Assembly (NCBI GenBank): GCA_030538175.1
Contig: JAUNUL010000036.1
Coordinates: 1-14,036, forward strand
Length of the DNA: 14,036 bases
Origin: Propionibacteriaceae bacterium
GTDB taxonomy: Bacteria > Actinomycetota > Actinomycetes > Propionibacteriales > Propionibacteriaceae
Direction of reading: 5' to 3'
Part shown: piece by piece, positions 6,721-13,925 of the stretch
Layout: the number at the start of each line of letters is the position of its first letter
Position numbering within the stretch: position 1 is the first letter of the stretch
Translations under genes and position numbers: made by a program
The notes under the pieces: model-generated
What the model saw: only the letters and a program-made list of their open reading frames with translations
Database searches by the model: none
Told to the model about the DNA's origin: nothing

Positions 6721-8763
6721 ATGGACACGCATAACGAACGGCCCGACCGCCTGCCCGAAGGGGACGACCCCAACCGCCTTCCCGAAGGGCAGGACCCCAA
6801 CCGTCTCGCCGAGGGGGAACCCACCGAGCCGACGAGTGTTCCCCGCCGGGCCGCCGGGCCGGTCGATGAGGTGCCCGATGCGACCAGCGTGCGTGTCCCC
6901 GACGAGCCGCCGATGTACGCCGGTCCCCCACCCCATGACGACGAGGCGACCCGAGTCGCCCAGGCGGTCGTGGCCGATGAGCCGGAGGAGGCCGAGGCCG
7001 GTCGATTGCTCGGGGGGCGGTACCAGCTCGACCGGGTGATCGGTCGCGGCGGCATGGCGGAGGTCCACCGGGCGTACGACGTCCGATTGGGACGCTGGGT
7101 CGCGGTCAAGGAGCTCCGTGCGGACTTGGCGTCCGACAACACGTTCCAGGCCCGTTTCCGCCGGGAGGCCCAGTCCGCGGCCGGGCTGAACCACCCCAAC
7201 ATCGTCGCGGTCTATGACACCGGCGAGGAGTACGACCCGATCAGCAAGCTGCGGATCCCCTTCATCGTGATGGAGCTCGTCGAGGGACACACTCTGCGCG
7301 ACATCCTCAAGGACGACCGCAAGATCCTGCCCGAACGGGCGCTTGAACTCGCCCGTGGCGTGCTCGAGGCGCTGTCCTATTCGCATCGTGCGGGGATCGT
7401 GCACCGGGACATCAAACCGGCGAACGTCATGTTGACCCCTCAGGGCAACGTCAAGGTGATGGACTTCGGCATCGCCCGCGCCGTCTCCGACGTTTCATCG
7501 TCGATGACCCAGACCGCGGCCGTGATCGGCACGGCGCAGTATCTGTCCCCCGAGCAGGCTCGCGGCGAAACCGTCGACGCCCGCTCGGATATCTATTCGG
7601 CTGGTTGTCTGCTGTATGAACTGCTCACCGGCCGGCCCCCGTTCGTCGGTGACTCGCCGGTCTCGGTGGCCTATCAGCACGTCCGGCCGAGCCAGATCGA
7701 TGGGGAGTTGGGGCCCGGGGTTGATGCCGTGGTGCTGACCGCGTTGGCCAAGGATCCGGCCGACCGCTATCAATCGGCTCGAGCGATGGCGGATGACATC
7801 GACCGGGTGCTCGCGGGGTTGAACGTGCATGCCACCGCCCCGGTGTCGACGCCCAGCCCGCCCGAGCCGACCGCCTCGGTGACCACGGTCGTCACGCACG
7901 AGGAGGTCGAGCCGATCGATGACCGGCCGCGGCGCAGCAGTGCCTTGCCGATCGTCCTCACGATCCTCTCGGTCGTGCTGGTGGGGCTCCTCGGCGCGGT
8001 GGCCTGGTGGTGGATGCGCCCCACGACCCCGGAGCCGCCCCCGCAGGTGGACGTGCCGATGGTCGTCGGCTTGACCCAGGCCAACGCCGAGACGGCGATC
8101 CGCAATGCCCGCCTGATCCCCAAGGTCGAACCCGTCGAAGGCCCGGAGAACGACACCGTCGGCACGGTCGTCCGCCAGAACCCGCCCCCGGGGAAGCTCG
8201 ACGTCGGCAAGACGGTGACGATCGAGGTGAACACCGGCTCCCGCAAGGCTGCGATCCCCACGGGGCTCAAGGGATCCAGTGTCACCGAGGCCCGTCGCCT
8301 GCTCGAGGATGCCGGGTTCACCAACATCAAGGTGGTCGATGCCACCACCGAACCCGCGGACGCCACCAAGGACACGGTGCTGACGGTGCAACCCGGGGAG
8401 GGTACGACGGTGTCGGTCACCCAGGAAATCACCCTCGAAGTCGCGACTGGCAGGACCCAGATGCCGCGCTGGGTCGGTGCAACGGAGGAATTCGTCCGCG
8501 ACGATGCCCAGGCCCGCGGTTTCACCGGTGTGGTGTTCGAGGACGACACGAGCGATCCGACCGTGCCCGAGGGCCAGGTTGTGAGCACGGATCCGACCGT
8601 CGACACCCCGATCGAGCGAAGCTCGCGGATCGTGGTGCGGGTCGCCCGCGTCGCGACTCCATCCCCGACCCCGGAACCGACCCCGACGACACCCACCACG
8701 TCCCCGACCCCGACGACCACGACGGTCCCGACCACCTCGCCGAGCCCGTCCGTCAGTGAGTGA
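6721..8763 (+). CDS. pknB: PknB-type Ser/Thr protein kinase with three PASTA domains
   Basis: Transmembrane Hanks-type kinase that senses muropeptides/lipid II and controls wall growth. It has 680 aa. The kinase domain (about 101-370) has glycine loop GRGGMAEV (108-115), Lys130, catalytic HRD with Asp230, and metal-binding Asp248 in DFG. The activation loop TQTAAVIGTAQYLSPEQ has Thr263/Thr265, matching the autophosphorylated pair of mycobacterial PknB. One membrane helix (about 410-430) is followed by PASTA repeats at about 444-510, 511-580 and 581-645, then a Thr/Pro/Ser-rich tail. Unusually, about 100 residues precede the kinase domain, including three 9-residue repeats. Relatives start only about 10 residues before it. 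The ATG has GGTGAG just upstream. No second kinase (pknA) lies in the cluster. Confidence 0.96.
   Translation: MDTHNERPDRLPEGDDPNRLPEGQDPNRLAEGEPTEPTSVPRRAAGPVDEVPDATSVRVPDEPPMYAGPPPHDDEATRVAQAVVADEPEEAEAGRLLGGRYQLDRVIGRGGMAEVHRAYDVRLGRWVAVKELRADLASDNTFQARFRREAQSAAGLNHPNIVAVYDTGEEYDPISKLRIPFIVMELVEGHTLRDILKDDRKILPERALELARGVLEALSYSHRAGIVHRDIKPANVMLTPQGNVKVMDFGIARAVSDVSSSMTQTAAVIGTAQYLSPEQARGETVDARSDIYSAGCLLYELLTGRPPFVGDSPVSVAYQHVRPSQIDGELGPGVDAVVLTALAKDPADRYQSARAMADDIDRVLAGLNVHATAPVSTPSPPEPTASVTTVVTHEEVEPIDDRPRRSSALPIVLTILSVVLVGLLGAVAWWWMRPTTPEPPPQVDVPMVVGLTQANAETAIRNARLIPKVEPVEGPENDTVGTVVRQNPPPGKLDVGKTVTIEVNTGSRKAAIPTGLKGSSVTEARRLLEDAGFTNIKVVDATTEPADATKDTVLTVQPGEGTTVSVTQEITLEVATGRTQMPRWVGATEEFVRDDAQARGFTGVVFEDDTSDPTVPEGQVVSTDPTVDTPIERSSRIVVRVARVATPSPTPEPTPTTPTTSPTPTTTTVPTTSPSPSVSE
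6745..6825 (+). repeat. Three 27-bp in-frame repeats in the pknB N-terminus
   Basis: Consecutive 27-bp units encode DRLPEGDDP, NRLPEGQDP and NRLAEGEPT (residues 9-35). The first two units are nearly identical in DNA, and the third has diverged. The peptide is acidic, Pro-rich and probably disordered on the cytoplasmic side. Confidence 0.85.
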
Positions 8764-8769
8764 CCCATC

Positions 8770-9486
8770 GTGATCGACAGCTCTGCGACTGCACCCAGCC
8801 CCGCGACCAGACCCAGCGCTGCGCCAACACCCAATCCCGTGACGGGACCCGGGCGGCCCCGCATCCTGGTGGTCGACAACTACGACTCGTTCGTGTGGAA
8901 CCTCGTGCACTATCTCGCCCAGCTCGGCGCGCACACCGAGGTATGGCGCAATGACGATGCCCGCTTCGGCGACCTGTCGTCGGAGGTGTTCGCCGACTTC
9001 GACGGGATCCTGCTGTCCCCGGGACCGGGCGCCCCGGCTGGTGCGGGTGTGTGTGTCGATCTGGTACGCAAGGTCGGCGGACGGATCCCCATCTTCGGGG
9101 TGTGCCTTGGCCTGCAGGCGATCGCCGTCGCATTCGGTGGTGAGGTCGGCCGGTCCCCTGAACTCCTGCATGGGAAGGTTTCGCCCGTCTCGCACCAGGG
9201 GGTCGGGACCATGGCCGGTCTGCCGAATCCCTTCACCGCGACGCGCTATCACTCGCTGGCCGTGACCCGGCTCCCGGACTGTCTCGAGGTCACCGGCGCG
9301 ACCGACGATGGGACCATCATGACCGTGCGTCATCGGGAACTGCCCATCGAAGCAGTCCAGTTCCATCCCGAATCGGTGCTGACCGAAGGTGGCTATCAGA
9401 TGCTGGGGAACTGGCTCGCCATCTGCGGTGATGCCGCAGCTCCCGGGCGAGCTGTCGGGCTCGCTCCCCTGATGTCACTGGGCTGA
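8770..9486 (+). CDS. trpG: Class I glutamine amidotransferase, TrpG/PabA type
   Basis: Glutaminase subunit that supplies ammonia to anthranilate synthase (tryptophan) and/or aminodeoxychorismate synthase (folate). The sequence cannot tell which, and many bacteria use one protein for both. It has 238 aa. The domain begins at RILVVDNYDSF (about 31), with the SPGPGAP oxyanion segment, nucleophile Cys112 in GVCLGLQA, and His199/Glu201 in QFHPES completing the triad. The GTG start lies 6 bases after pknB with GTGAGTGA upstream. It gives a 30-residue Pro/Ala/Thr-rich leader that relatives lack. GTG 8839 would trim most of it but has no ribosome site. The same gene follows pknB in mycobacteria but there faces the other way. 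Converges with the DUF881 gene 13 bp on. Confidence 0.9.
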   Translation: MIDSSATAPSPATRPSAAPTPNPVTGPGRPRILVVDNYDSFVWNLVHYLAQLGAHTEVWRNDDARFGDLSSEVFADFDGILLSPGPGAPAGAGVCVDLVRKVGGRIPIFGVCLGLQAIAVAFGGEVGRSPELLHGKVSPVSHQGVGTMAGLPNPFTATRYHSLAVTRLPDCLEVTGATDDGTIMTVRHRELPIEAVQFHPESVLTEGGYQMLGNWLAICGDAAAPGRAVGLAPLMSLG

Positions 9487-9499
9487 GGCGTCCGGCTGG

Positions 9500-10261
9500 T
9501 CAGCTGGCGGCGGCGTACTGCAACTCGACCGCACCCGCGAAGGCCGGGAACCGGAGGCTCCCCTCGCGCTTTTGCTGATAGCCGAGGTTGTATGCCTCCG
9601 CGTGCTGGCGATAGACCTTCAGATACGTCGATGCGGTCAGCGCCTCAGCCAACAGGTCCGGATCACCGATCGCCGAGATCACATAGGGCGGGGCATAGGG
9701 CGTACCGTGCAGGACGACGGAGTTGCCGACACACTTGATGCCGGTGGTCGCCACGACCCGCTGGCCCTGGATCGTCATCGCCTCCGCGCCGGCCGCCCAG
9801 AACACGTTGGCGACCGCCTGAATGTCCTGCTGGTGGACCACCAGCAGGTCCTCGTCAATGCCGGCGACGCTCACCGAGGATGGGGCATCGGTGAGGATGA
9901 CCGTGAACCCCGGTCCCGTCACCGGATCCGCGCCGGCGTGCCAACCTGTTTGCGCGAGCCGCCCGCTCACGTCCGGTTCGGCCCCTGCACGGGTGGCCAG
10001 TTCGTCGACCTCGGCACGCACCGTCGCGACCTCGTGGGTGAGGTCTGCATTGCGGCGGCTGCCGTCGCGGATCACATCCATGAGTTGGGTGTTGCGACCC
10101 GGGCGCAGGTCGAACCCCCGCGCGTTCAGGCTGCTCACGCTGATCATCAAGCCGATCACGACGCAGACCAATGCCGTCACCACCCGGCCACGGGGACGCT
10201 TGGGGCGAGAGCGAAGCACGCGCTGCAACCGCTCCATCGCAACCCGCAACCGTTCACTCAT
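9500..10261 (-). CDS. DUF881 family membrane-anchored protein
   Basis: Actinobacterial protein of unknown biochemical function (253 aa), equivalent in position to Rv0012 of M. tuberculosis, next to crgA. A basic N-terminus (residues 1-26) precedes one membrane helix (about 27-45). A heptad-like, charged stretch (about 57-93, possible coiled coil) follows, then the DUF881 domain. The domain motif DLLVVHQQD (138-146) and NVFWAAGAEAM are visible, followed by KCVGNSVVLHGTPYAPPY. Most of the protein should lie outside the membrane. ATG start preceded by GAGG. Divergent from crgA with 68 bp between the starts. Context suggests a role in wall growth or division, but this is guilt by association. Confidence 0.9.
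   Translation of the reverse strand: MSERLRVAMERLQRVLRSRPKRPRGRVVTALVCVVIGLMISVSSLNARGFDLRPGRNTQLMDVIRDGSRRNADLTHEVATVRAEVDELATRAGAEPDVSGRLAQTGWHAGADPVTGPGFTVILTDAPSSVSVAGIDEDLLVVHQQDIQAVANVFWAAGAEAMTIQGQRVVATTGIKCVGNSVVLHGTPYAPPYVISAIGDPDLLAEALTASTYLKVYRQHAEAYNLGYQQKREGSLRFPAFAGAVELQYAAAS
9826..9848. repeat. Perfect 23-bp palindrome (11-bp arms) inside the DUF881 gene
   Basis: Arms CCTGCTGGTGG (9826-9836) and CCACCAGCAGG (9838-9848) are exact reverse complements around a single A. The site falls on codons for the conserved LLVVHQQ motif. It could be an accident of codon choice or a protein-binding or cruciform site. Confidence 0.85.
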
Positions 10262-10298
10262 CCCTCGTCCTCACCGTGAGATCCACCCATTCACCCAT

Positions 10299-10304
10299 TA
10301 CGCT
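10299..10304 (+). promoter_or_regulatory. crgA: Putative crgA -10 box TACGCT
   Basis: TACGCT fits the actinobacterial TANNNT -10. A start point about 7 bases later (near 10311) would give a leader of roughly 20 bases containing the Shine-Dalgarno. No clear -35. Confidence 0.55.
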
Positions 10305-10316
10305 AGCGGGCACGAG

Positions 10317-10324
10317 AAGGAGGG
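10317..10324 (+). promoter_or_regulatory. crgA: crgA ribosome-binding site fixing a TTG start
   Basis: AAGGAGGG is a near-perfect Shine-Dalgarno, five bases before TTG 10330. The frame is open further upstream, but no other start codon has a comparable site. Confidence 0.8.
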
Positions 10325-10329
10325 ACCCG

Positions 10330-10662
10330 TTGTCGGAACCCAAAGGTCGCAAGCCCGCGGACAGGAAGCGTCGCGGGGAGTCGGATGAGCCGGCGCCCAG
10401 CGAGACCACCAAGCGTGTCGACGCGTTCGGCGCCGAGATCGATGAGGAGGCCCCACCGGAGCGTCGCATCACCGGCCCGGGCTCGGCGCGCTGGGTCGCG
10501 CCGACGTTCATTGTGGTCGGGCTGTTGGGGGTGGCCTGGCTGGTCGTCTATTACATCGCCGGTCGCGACGTGCCCGTCATGAACAAACTGGGTGACTGGA
10601 ACATCCTCATCGGCATGGGCCTCATGGCAGCCTCGCTCGGCTTGTCCATGATGTGGAAATAG
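10330..10662 (+). CDS. crgA: CrgA: cell-division/septation regulator
   Basis: Small actinobacterial membrane protein that recruits or modulates divisome and wall-synthesis proteins; in mycobacteria it contacts FtsZ, FtsQ, FtsI and CwsA. It has 110 aa. A hydrophilic N-terminus of about 54 residues, basic (GRKPADRKRRG) then acidic, precedes two membrane helices (about 55-78 and 90-108) joined by a short loop with LGDWN, and ends in MMWK. The two-helix end matches the family. The N-terminal tail makes it longer than the usual 84-93 aa. The TTG start is chosen on the strong Shine-Dalgarno. Has its own TACGCT promoter and diverges from the DUF881 gene, an arrangement conserved with M. tuberculosis. 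Converges with zwf 37 bp downstream. Confidence 0.93.
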   Translation: MSEPKGRKPADRKRRGESDEPAPSETTKRVDAFGAEIDEEAPPERRITGPGSARWVAPTFIVVGLLGVAWLVVYYIAGRDVPVMNKLGDWNILIGMGLMAASLGLSMMWK

Positions 10663-10699
10663 CCGACCAGCACCCGACGTTGTCGCAATCCGGCAGCGG

Positions 10700-12139
10700 T
10701 CAGACGACGCCCCAGGTGAGGGGTCCCATGGTGCCGGCCGGGTAGTCGTCCAGGGGGACCTCCCCGGCCCGCCACGCGTCGATGATCGGTGCCACGATCC
10801 GCCAGCATTCCTCAGCGATATCCCCACGCACCGACAGGAGCGGGTTGCCGTCGAGGATGCCGGACAGGATTTCCCCATAGGGGCGGACGGGACTATCCCC
10901 GATCTGGGCATCGAAAACCGTCTCCTCCAGGCTGAGCTTGTCCCCCTCACCGTTCGTGGCGATGCGCAGGCCGAGGCTGCCCTCGCCCAGATCGAACAGC
11001 AGGACGTTCTGGTTCACCTCCCCGGTGAAGCCCTCAGGCAGGTGTGCGACCGGCCGGAAATACAGGATCGCGAGCCGGCGCGCGTCGCCGAGTCCCTTGC
11101 CCGACCGCAGCCGGAACGGTACGCCGGCCCAGCGCCGCGACCGGATCTCCAAGGTCACCTCCGCCAACGTGTCGGTTTCCCGTGCCGGGTCGACACCGGG
11201 TTCGTCGGCATAACTCGGCACGTCTTTCCCACCCACCTGGCCCGCCGTATACCGCGCCCGGTGTGACGGGTGATCCGGGTGGCAGTGCGTGGCGCGCAGG
11301 ACGTGCATCATCAGATCCCGCAGCTCCACGTGGTCGATGCGGTTGGGTTCCTCCATCGCCAGCATCGCCATCACCAGCAGCAGGTGGGATTGGATCATGT
11401 CGATCAGCGCACCGGCTTTGTCGTAGTAGCCGGCCCGACCCTCCAGTGCCAGTGACTCGTCGAAGACGATGTCGACCCGTTCAATGTCCGCAGCACTCCA
11501 GACTGGCTCGAAGAGGCGGTTGGCGAACCGGACGCCGAGGATGTTGAGGACCGTGCTCTTCCCGAGGAAGTGATCCACCCGGAAGACCTGCTCTTCGGTG
11601 ACCAGGTCGGCCAGCAGCCGGTTGAACTCTTGAGCGCTGGCCAGATCGTTGCCGAACGGCTTCTCCAGGCCCAGTCGCAGACCAGCCGGAAGGTCGGCCC
11701 GCGTGAGCAACCGGCAGGCCGCCATCGTGACCGCGGGTGGCAACGCGAAATAGAGCACCGAATCAGGGGCGAGCGAGCGGACGAAAGCCGGCCAGGCCTC
11801 AGGGTCCATGACATCAAGCTGCTGATAGCGGGCGTCCCGAGCCAGTCCCGCCGCCACCTCGGGTCGAGCCCCACCCCGGCACATGGCCTCGAGGACACGT
11901 TCCCGCCACGCCTCGTCGCCCCACTCCTTGCGGTCGGCACCGACGAGGTTGATCCGTCGATCCGGTTCGTGCGCCATCAAGGTGCCCAGCCCCGGCAACA
12001 GCAGCCGGGACGTGAGGTCGCCTGAGGCACCGAGGATCACGAGGGTGGGGGCATCGGTGTGTTCCCGGCCGCTCACCGCACCCGGATCGGATTGCTCACT
12101 CGGGGCAACCGGGCGGGTTGGCTGCGTGGCTTCGGACAT
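10700..12139 (-). CDS. zwf: Glucose-6-phosphate 1-dehydrogenase
   Basis: Oxidises glucose 6-phosphate to 6-phosphogluconolactone with NADP(+), the first step of the oxidative pentose phosphate pathway. It has 479 aa, near family length. Motifs are nucleotide-binding GASGDL (37-42), EKPFG (159-163), substrate-binding RVDHFLGK (187-194, His190), and catalytic His252 in DMIQSH. The 62-residue spacing of the two His equals that in the Leuconostoc enzyme (178 and 240). A Ser replaces the usual Asn before the catalytic His. GVPFRLRSGK and the C-terminal AGTMGP are also family features. ATG 12139 is preferred over the adjacent TTG because GAGAGGA upstream is then well spaced. The first 30 residues are non-conserved and polar. 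No pentose-phosphate partner gene lies adjacent. Could be one of several Zwf paralogues. Confidence 0.94.
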   Translation of the reverse strand: MSEATQPTRPVAPSEQSDPGAVSGREHTDAPTLVILGASGDLTSRLLLPGLGTLMAHEPDRRINLVGADRKEWGDEAWRERVLEAMCRGGARPEVAAGLARDARYQQLDVMDPEAWPAFVRSLAPDSVLYFALPPAVTMAACRLLTRADLPAGLRLGLEKPFGNDLASAQEFNRLLADLVTEEQVFRVDHFLGKSTVLNILGVRFANRLFEPVWSAADIERVDIVFDESLALEGRAGYYDKAGALIDMIQSHLLLVMAMLAMEEPNRIDHVELRDLMMHVLRATHCHPDHPSHRARYTAGQVGGKDVPSYADEPGVDPARETDTLAEVTLEIRSRRWAGVPFRLRSGKGLGDARRLAILYFRPVAHLPEGFTGEVNQNVLLFDLGEGSLGLRIATNGEGDKLSLEETVFDAQIGDSPVRPYGEILSGILDGNPLLSVRGDIAEECWRIVAPIIDAWRAGEVPLDDYPAGTMGPLTWGVV

Positions 12140-12334
12140 CAAAGTTCCTCTCCGGTGAGCTGCTCACACCCACCCACTGCGGGCACGGTCGGATGAAGCG
12201 GCATTTCCTGCATCGCAATCCATTTTCCGTTGGCCCGGCAAGGGGAAACGCGCAGGGCTGCGCAGATGACTGCAGATTATGCCGCCTGGGTCAGGCCGGG
12301 GAGGCCGGGTGGCCCTGAGATCAGATGCGGCCGA
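12140..12334. other. Intergenic gap between lysS and zwf
   Basis: About 195 bp without a credible gene. On the minus strand it contains a small GC hairpin after lysS and, nearer zwf, TAATCT (12279 to 12274), which fits a TANNNT -10 but would give zwf a leader of about 130 bases. A loose inverted repeat, TCAGGCC (12291-12297) with GGCCCTGA (12311-12318), lies just past the lysS stop. None of these is conclusive. Confidence 0.6.
12240..12263 (-). terminator. Possible weak terminator after lysS
   Basis: On the minus strand GCGCA-GCCC-TGCGC (12263 to 12250) forms a five-pair GC stem with a four-base loop, followed by GTTTCCCCTT. The U-tract is poor, so intrinsic termination is uncertain. Confidence 0.3.
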
Positions 12335-13849
12335 TCAGTGCGGCTTCAACAACGGGAACAGGATCGTCTCGCGGATCCCGGCACCGGTGAACAACATCAC
12401 CAACCGGTCCACACCCAGGCCCATGCCGCCCATGGGTGGCGCCCCGAACTCGAGTGCAGCCAAGAAGTCCTCATCGAGCTGCATGGCCTCGGGGTCGCCG
12501 GCCGCGGCGGCGATCGACTGCTCGGTCAGCACCTCTCGCTGGATCACCGGGTCGATCAGCTCCGAGAAGCCGGTCGCGCGCTCCATGCCGCCGATGATCA
12601 GATCCCAGGCCTCGATCAACCGCGGCTCGTCGGGATGTCGGCGCGCCAACGGTTGGGCGATCGCCGGATAGTCGCAGACGAACGTCGGCTGGATGAGGCT
12701 GGGTTCGACCAGTGCCTCGAACAGCTCGATGACGATTTTGCCGTCCGACCAGCCAGGCTCGAGCTCGACATCGTGACGCGCAGCGATCTCGATGAGGCGT
12801 TCGATCGGCGTCTCCACCGTGATCTGCTCACCGATCGCCTCGGACACGCCCTCGTACACCCCGAGCCAGCGCCATTCCCCGTCCAGGTCGATGGTGTGCT
12901 CCCCCACCTCAACCTGCCGGGAGCCCAACAGGTCGGCACAGGCGACGATGATGTGCTGGGTGAGCGCGGCGATCGACTTCTGATCCCCCCACGATTGGTA
13001 CGCCTCCAACATCGTGAACTCGGGCGCATGGGAGGAGTCGATGCCCTCGTTGCGGAAGATCCGGCCCATCTCATAGACGCGGTCCGCGCCGCCGACCATG
13101 GCCCGCTTCAGGAACAGTTCCAGGGCGATGCGCAGGGTCATCGGGATGTCGAACGCGTTGAGGTGGGTGCCGAACGGCCGGGCCGCCGCACCACCGTGAA
13201 TGAGTTGCAGGACCGGGGTCTCGACCTCGAGATACCCCTCGGCATGCAGTGTTTCGCGGATGGCCCGGGTGATCGCAGCGCGGGTCCGCACCATCGTCCG
13301 GGCGTCCGTGCGGACGGTCATGTCGGCATACCGCTGGCGTACGCGGGCTTCCTCGCTCATCTCCGAATGCAGGTTGGGCATCGGCCGCAGCGCCTTGGAC
13401 GCCATCCGCCACTCGGTGCCCATCACCGACAGCTCACCCCGTCGCGACGCGATCACGCGGCCTGTCACCGCGACGTGGTCGCCGAGGTCGACATCGGCCT
13501 TCCAGGCCGCGAGCGCCTCCTCGCCGACCTCGGCCAGCGACAACATCACTTGGAGGCGCTCGGAGTCCGCATCGGCGGTGAAGCCGTCCTGCAGCGTGCC
13601 GAAGCAGAGCTTGCCCGTGTTGCGGACGAACACGATGCGGCCGGCCACGGTCACCACATCCGAGGTTTCCTCACCGGCCTGCAGGTGGCCCCACTGGGCG
13701 CGCACTTCGGCCAAGGTGTGGGTGCGGCCCACCCGCACGGGATAGGGCTCGTGCCCGGCCGCCAGCAGCCGCGCTCGCTTGTCGCGGCGGATCTGCATCT
13801 GCTCGGGAAGATCGAGGGCGGGGTCGGTCAATTGCTGCTGTTCGGTCAC
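12335..13849 (-). CDS. lysS: Lysyl-tRNA synthetase, class II
   Basis: Charges tRNA-Lys with lysine. It has 504 aa. An N-terminal OB-fold anticodon-binding domain (about 60-170) is followed by the class II catalytic core. Visible motifs are HGGAAARPF (about 216-224), class II motif 2 FRNEG with HAPEFTMLEAY (about 264-283), and motif 3 GMGLGVDRL (about 479-487), ending in ILFPLLKPH. The N-terminal DLPEQMQIRRDKRARLLA closely resembles the housekeeping LysS1 of mycobacteria, and there is no extra membrane domain as in LysX. The GTG start has no good Shine-Dalgarno but lies 7 bases after TAGGCT, consistent with leaderless transcription. Diverges from the gene at 13926. Confidence 0.95.
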   Translation of the reverse strand: MTEQQQLTDPALDLPEQMQIRRDKRARLLAAGHEPYPVRVGRTHTLAEVRAQWGHLQAGEETSDVVTVAGRIVFVRNTGKLCFGTLQDGFTADADSERLQVMLSLAEVGEEALAAWKADVDLGDHVAVTGRVIASRRGELSVMGTEWRMASKALRPMPNLHSEMSEEARVRQRYADMTVRTDARTMVRTRAAITRAIRETLHAEGYLEVETPVLQLIHGGAAARPFGTHLNAFDIPMTLRIALELFLKRAMVGGADRVYEMGRIFRNEGIDSSHAPEFTMLEAYQSWGDQKSIAALTQHIIVACADLLGSRQVEVGEHTIDLDGEWRWLGVYEGVSEAIGEQITVETPIERLIEIAARHDVELEPGWSDGKIVIELFEALVEPSLIQPTFVCDYPAIAQPLARRHPDEPRLIEAWDLIIGGMERATGFSELIDPVIQREVLTEQSIAAAAGDPEAMQLDEDFLAALEFGAPPMGGMGLGVDRLVMLFTGAGIRETILFPLLKPH

Positions 13850-13856
13850 GGCCGAC

Positions 13857-13862
13857 AGCCTA
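13857..13862 (-). promoter_or_regulatory. lysS: Putative lysS -10 box TAGGCT (leaderless)
   Basis: TAGGCT on the minus strand fits TANNNT and ends 7 bases before the GTG start, so transcription should begin at or very near the start codon. No clear -35. Confidence 0.5.
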
Positions 13863-13913
13863 ACGATGACCGACGGAGATGAGCGGCCCTCCCGGTGATT
13901 GCACTCCCGCCGT

Positions 13914-13919
13914 TACGCT
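13914..13919 (+). promoter_or_regulatory. Putative -10 box TACGCT for the gene at 13926 (leaderless)
   Basis: TACGCT ends six bases before ATG 13926, and no Shine-Dalgarno fits between them. The same hexamer precedes crgA. The spacing predicts a leaderless mRNA. Confidence 0.5.
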
Positions 13920-13925
13920 GGGTCC

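Noticed and set aside
7495..9366. Long minus-strand open frame across pknB and trpG
   Set aside because: Antisense shadow with Arg/Gly/His-rich composition and no domain.
9487..9499. Terminator between convergent trpG and the DUF881 gene
   Set aside because: The 13-bp gap has no stable stem and no T-run.
10663..10699. Bidirectional terminator between convergent crgA and zwf
   Set aside because: Only a four-pair CGAC/GTCG stem without a T-run.
12230..13882. Long open frame opposite lysS on the plus strand (about 550 codons)
   Set aside because: The translation is Arg/His/Gly/Asp-rich low-quality sequence antisense to a well-conserved lysS, a typical high-GC shadow.
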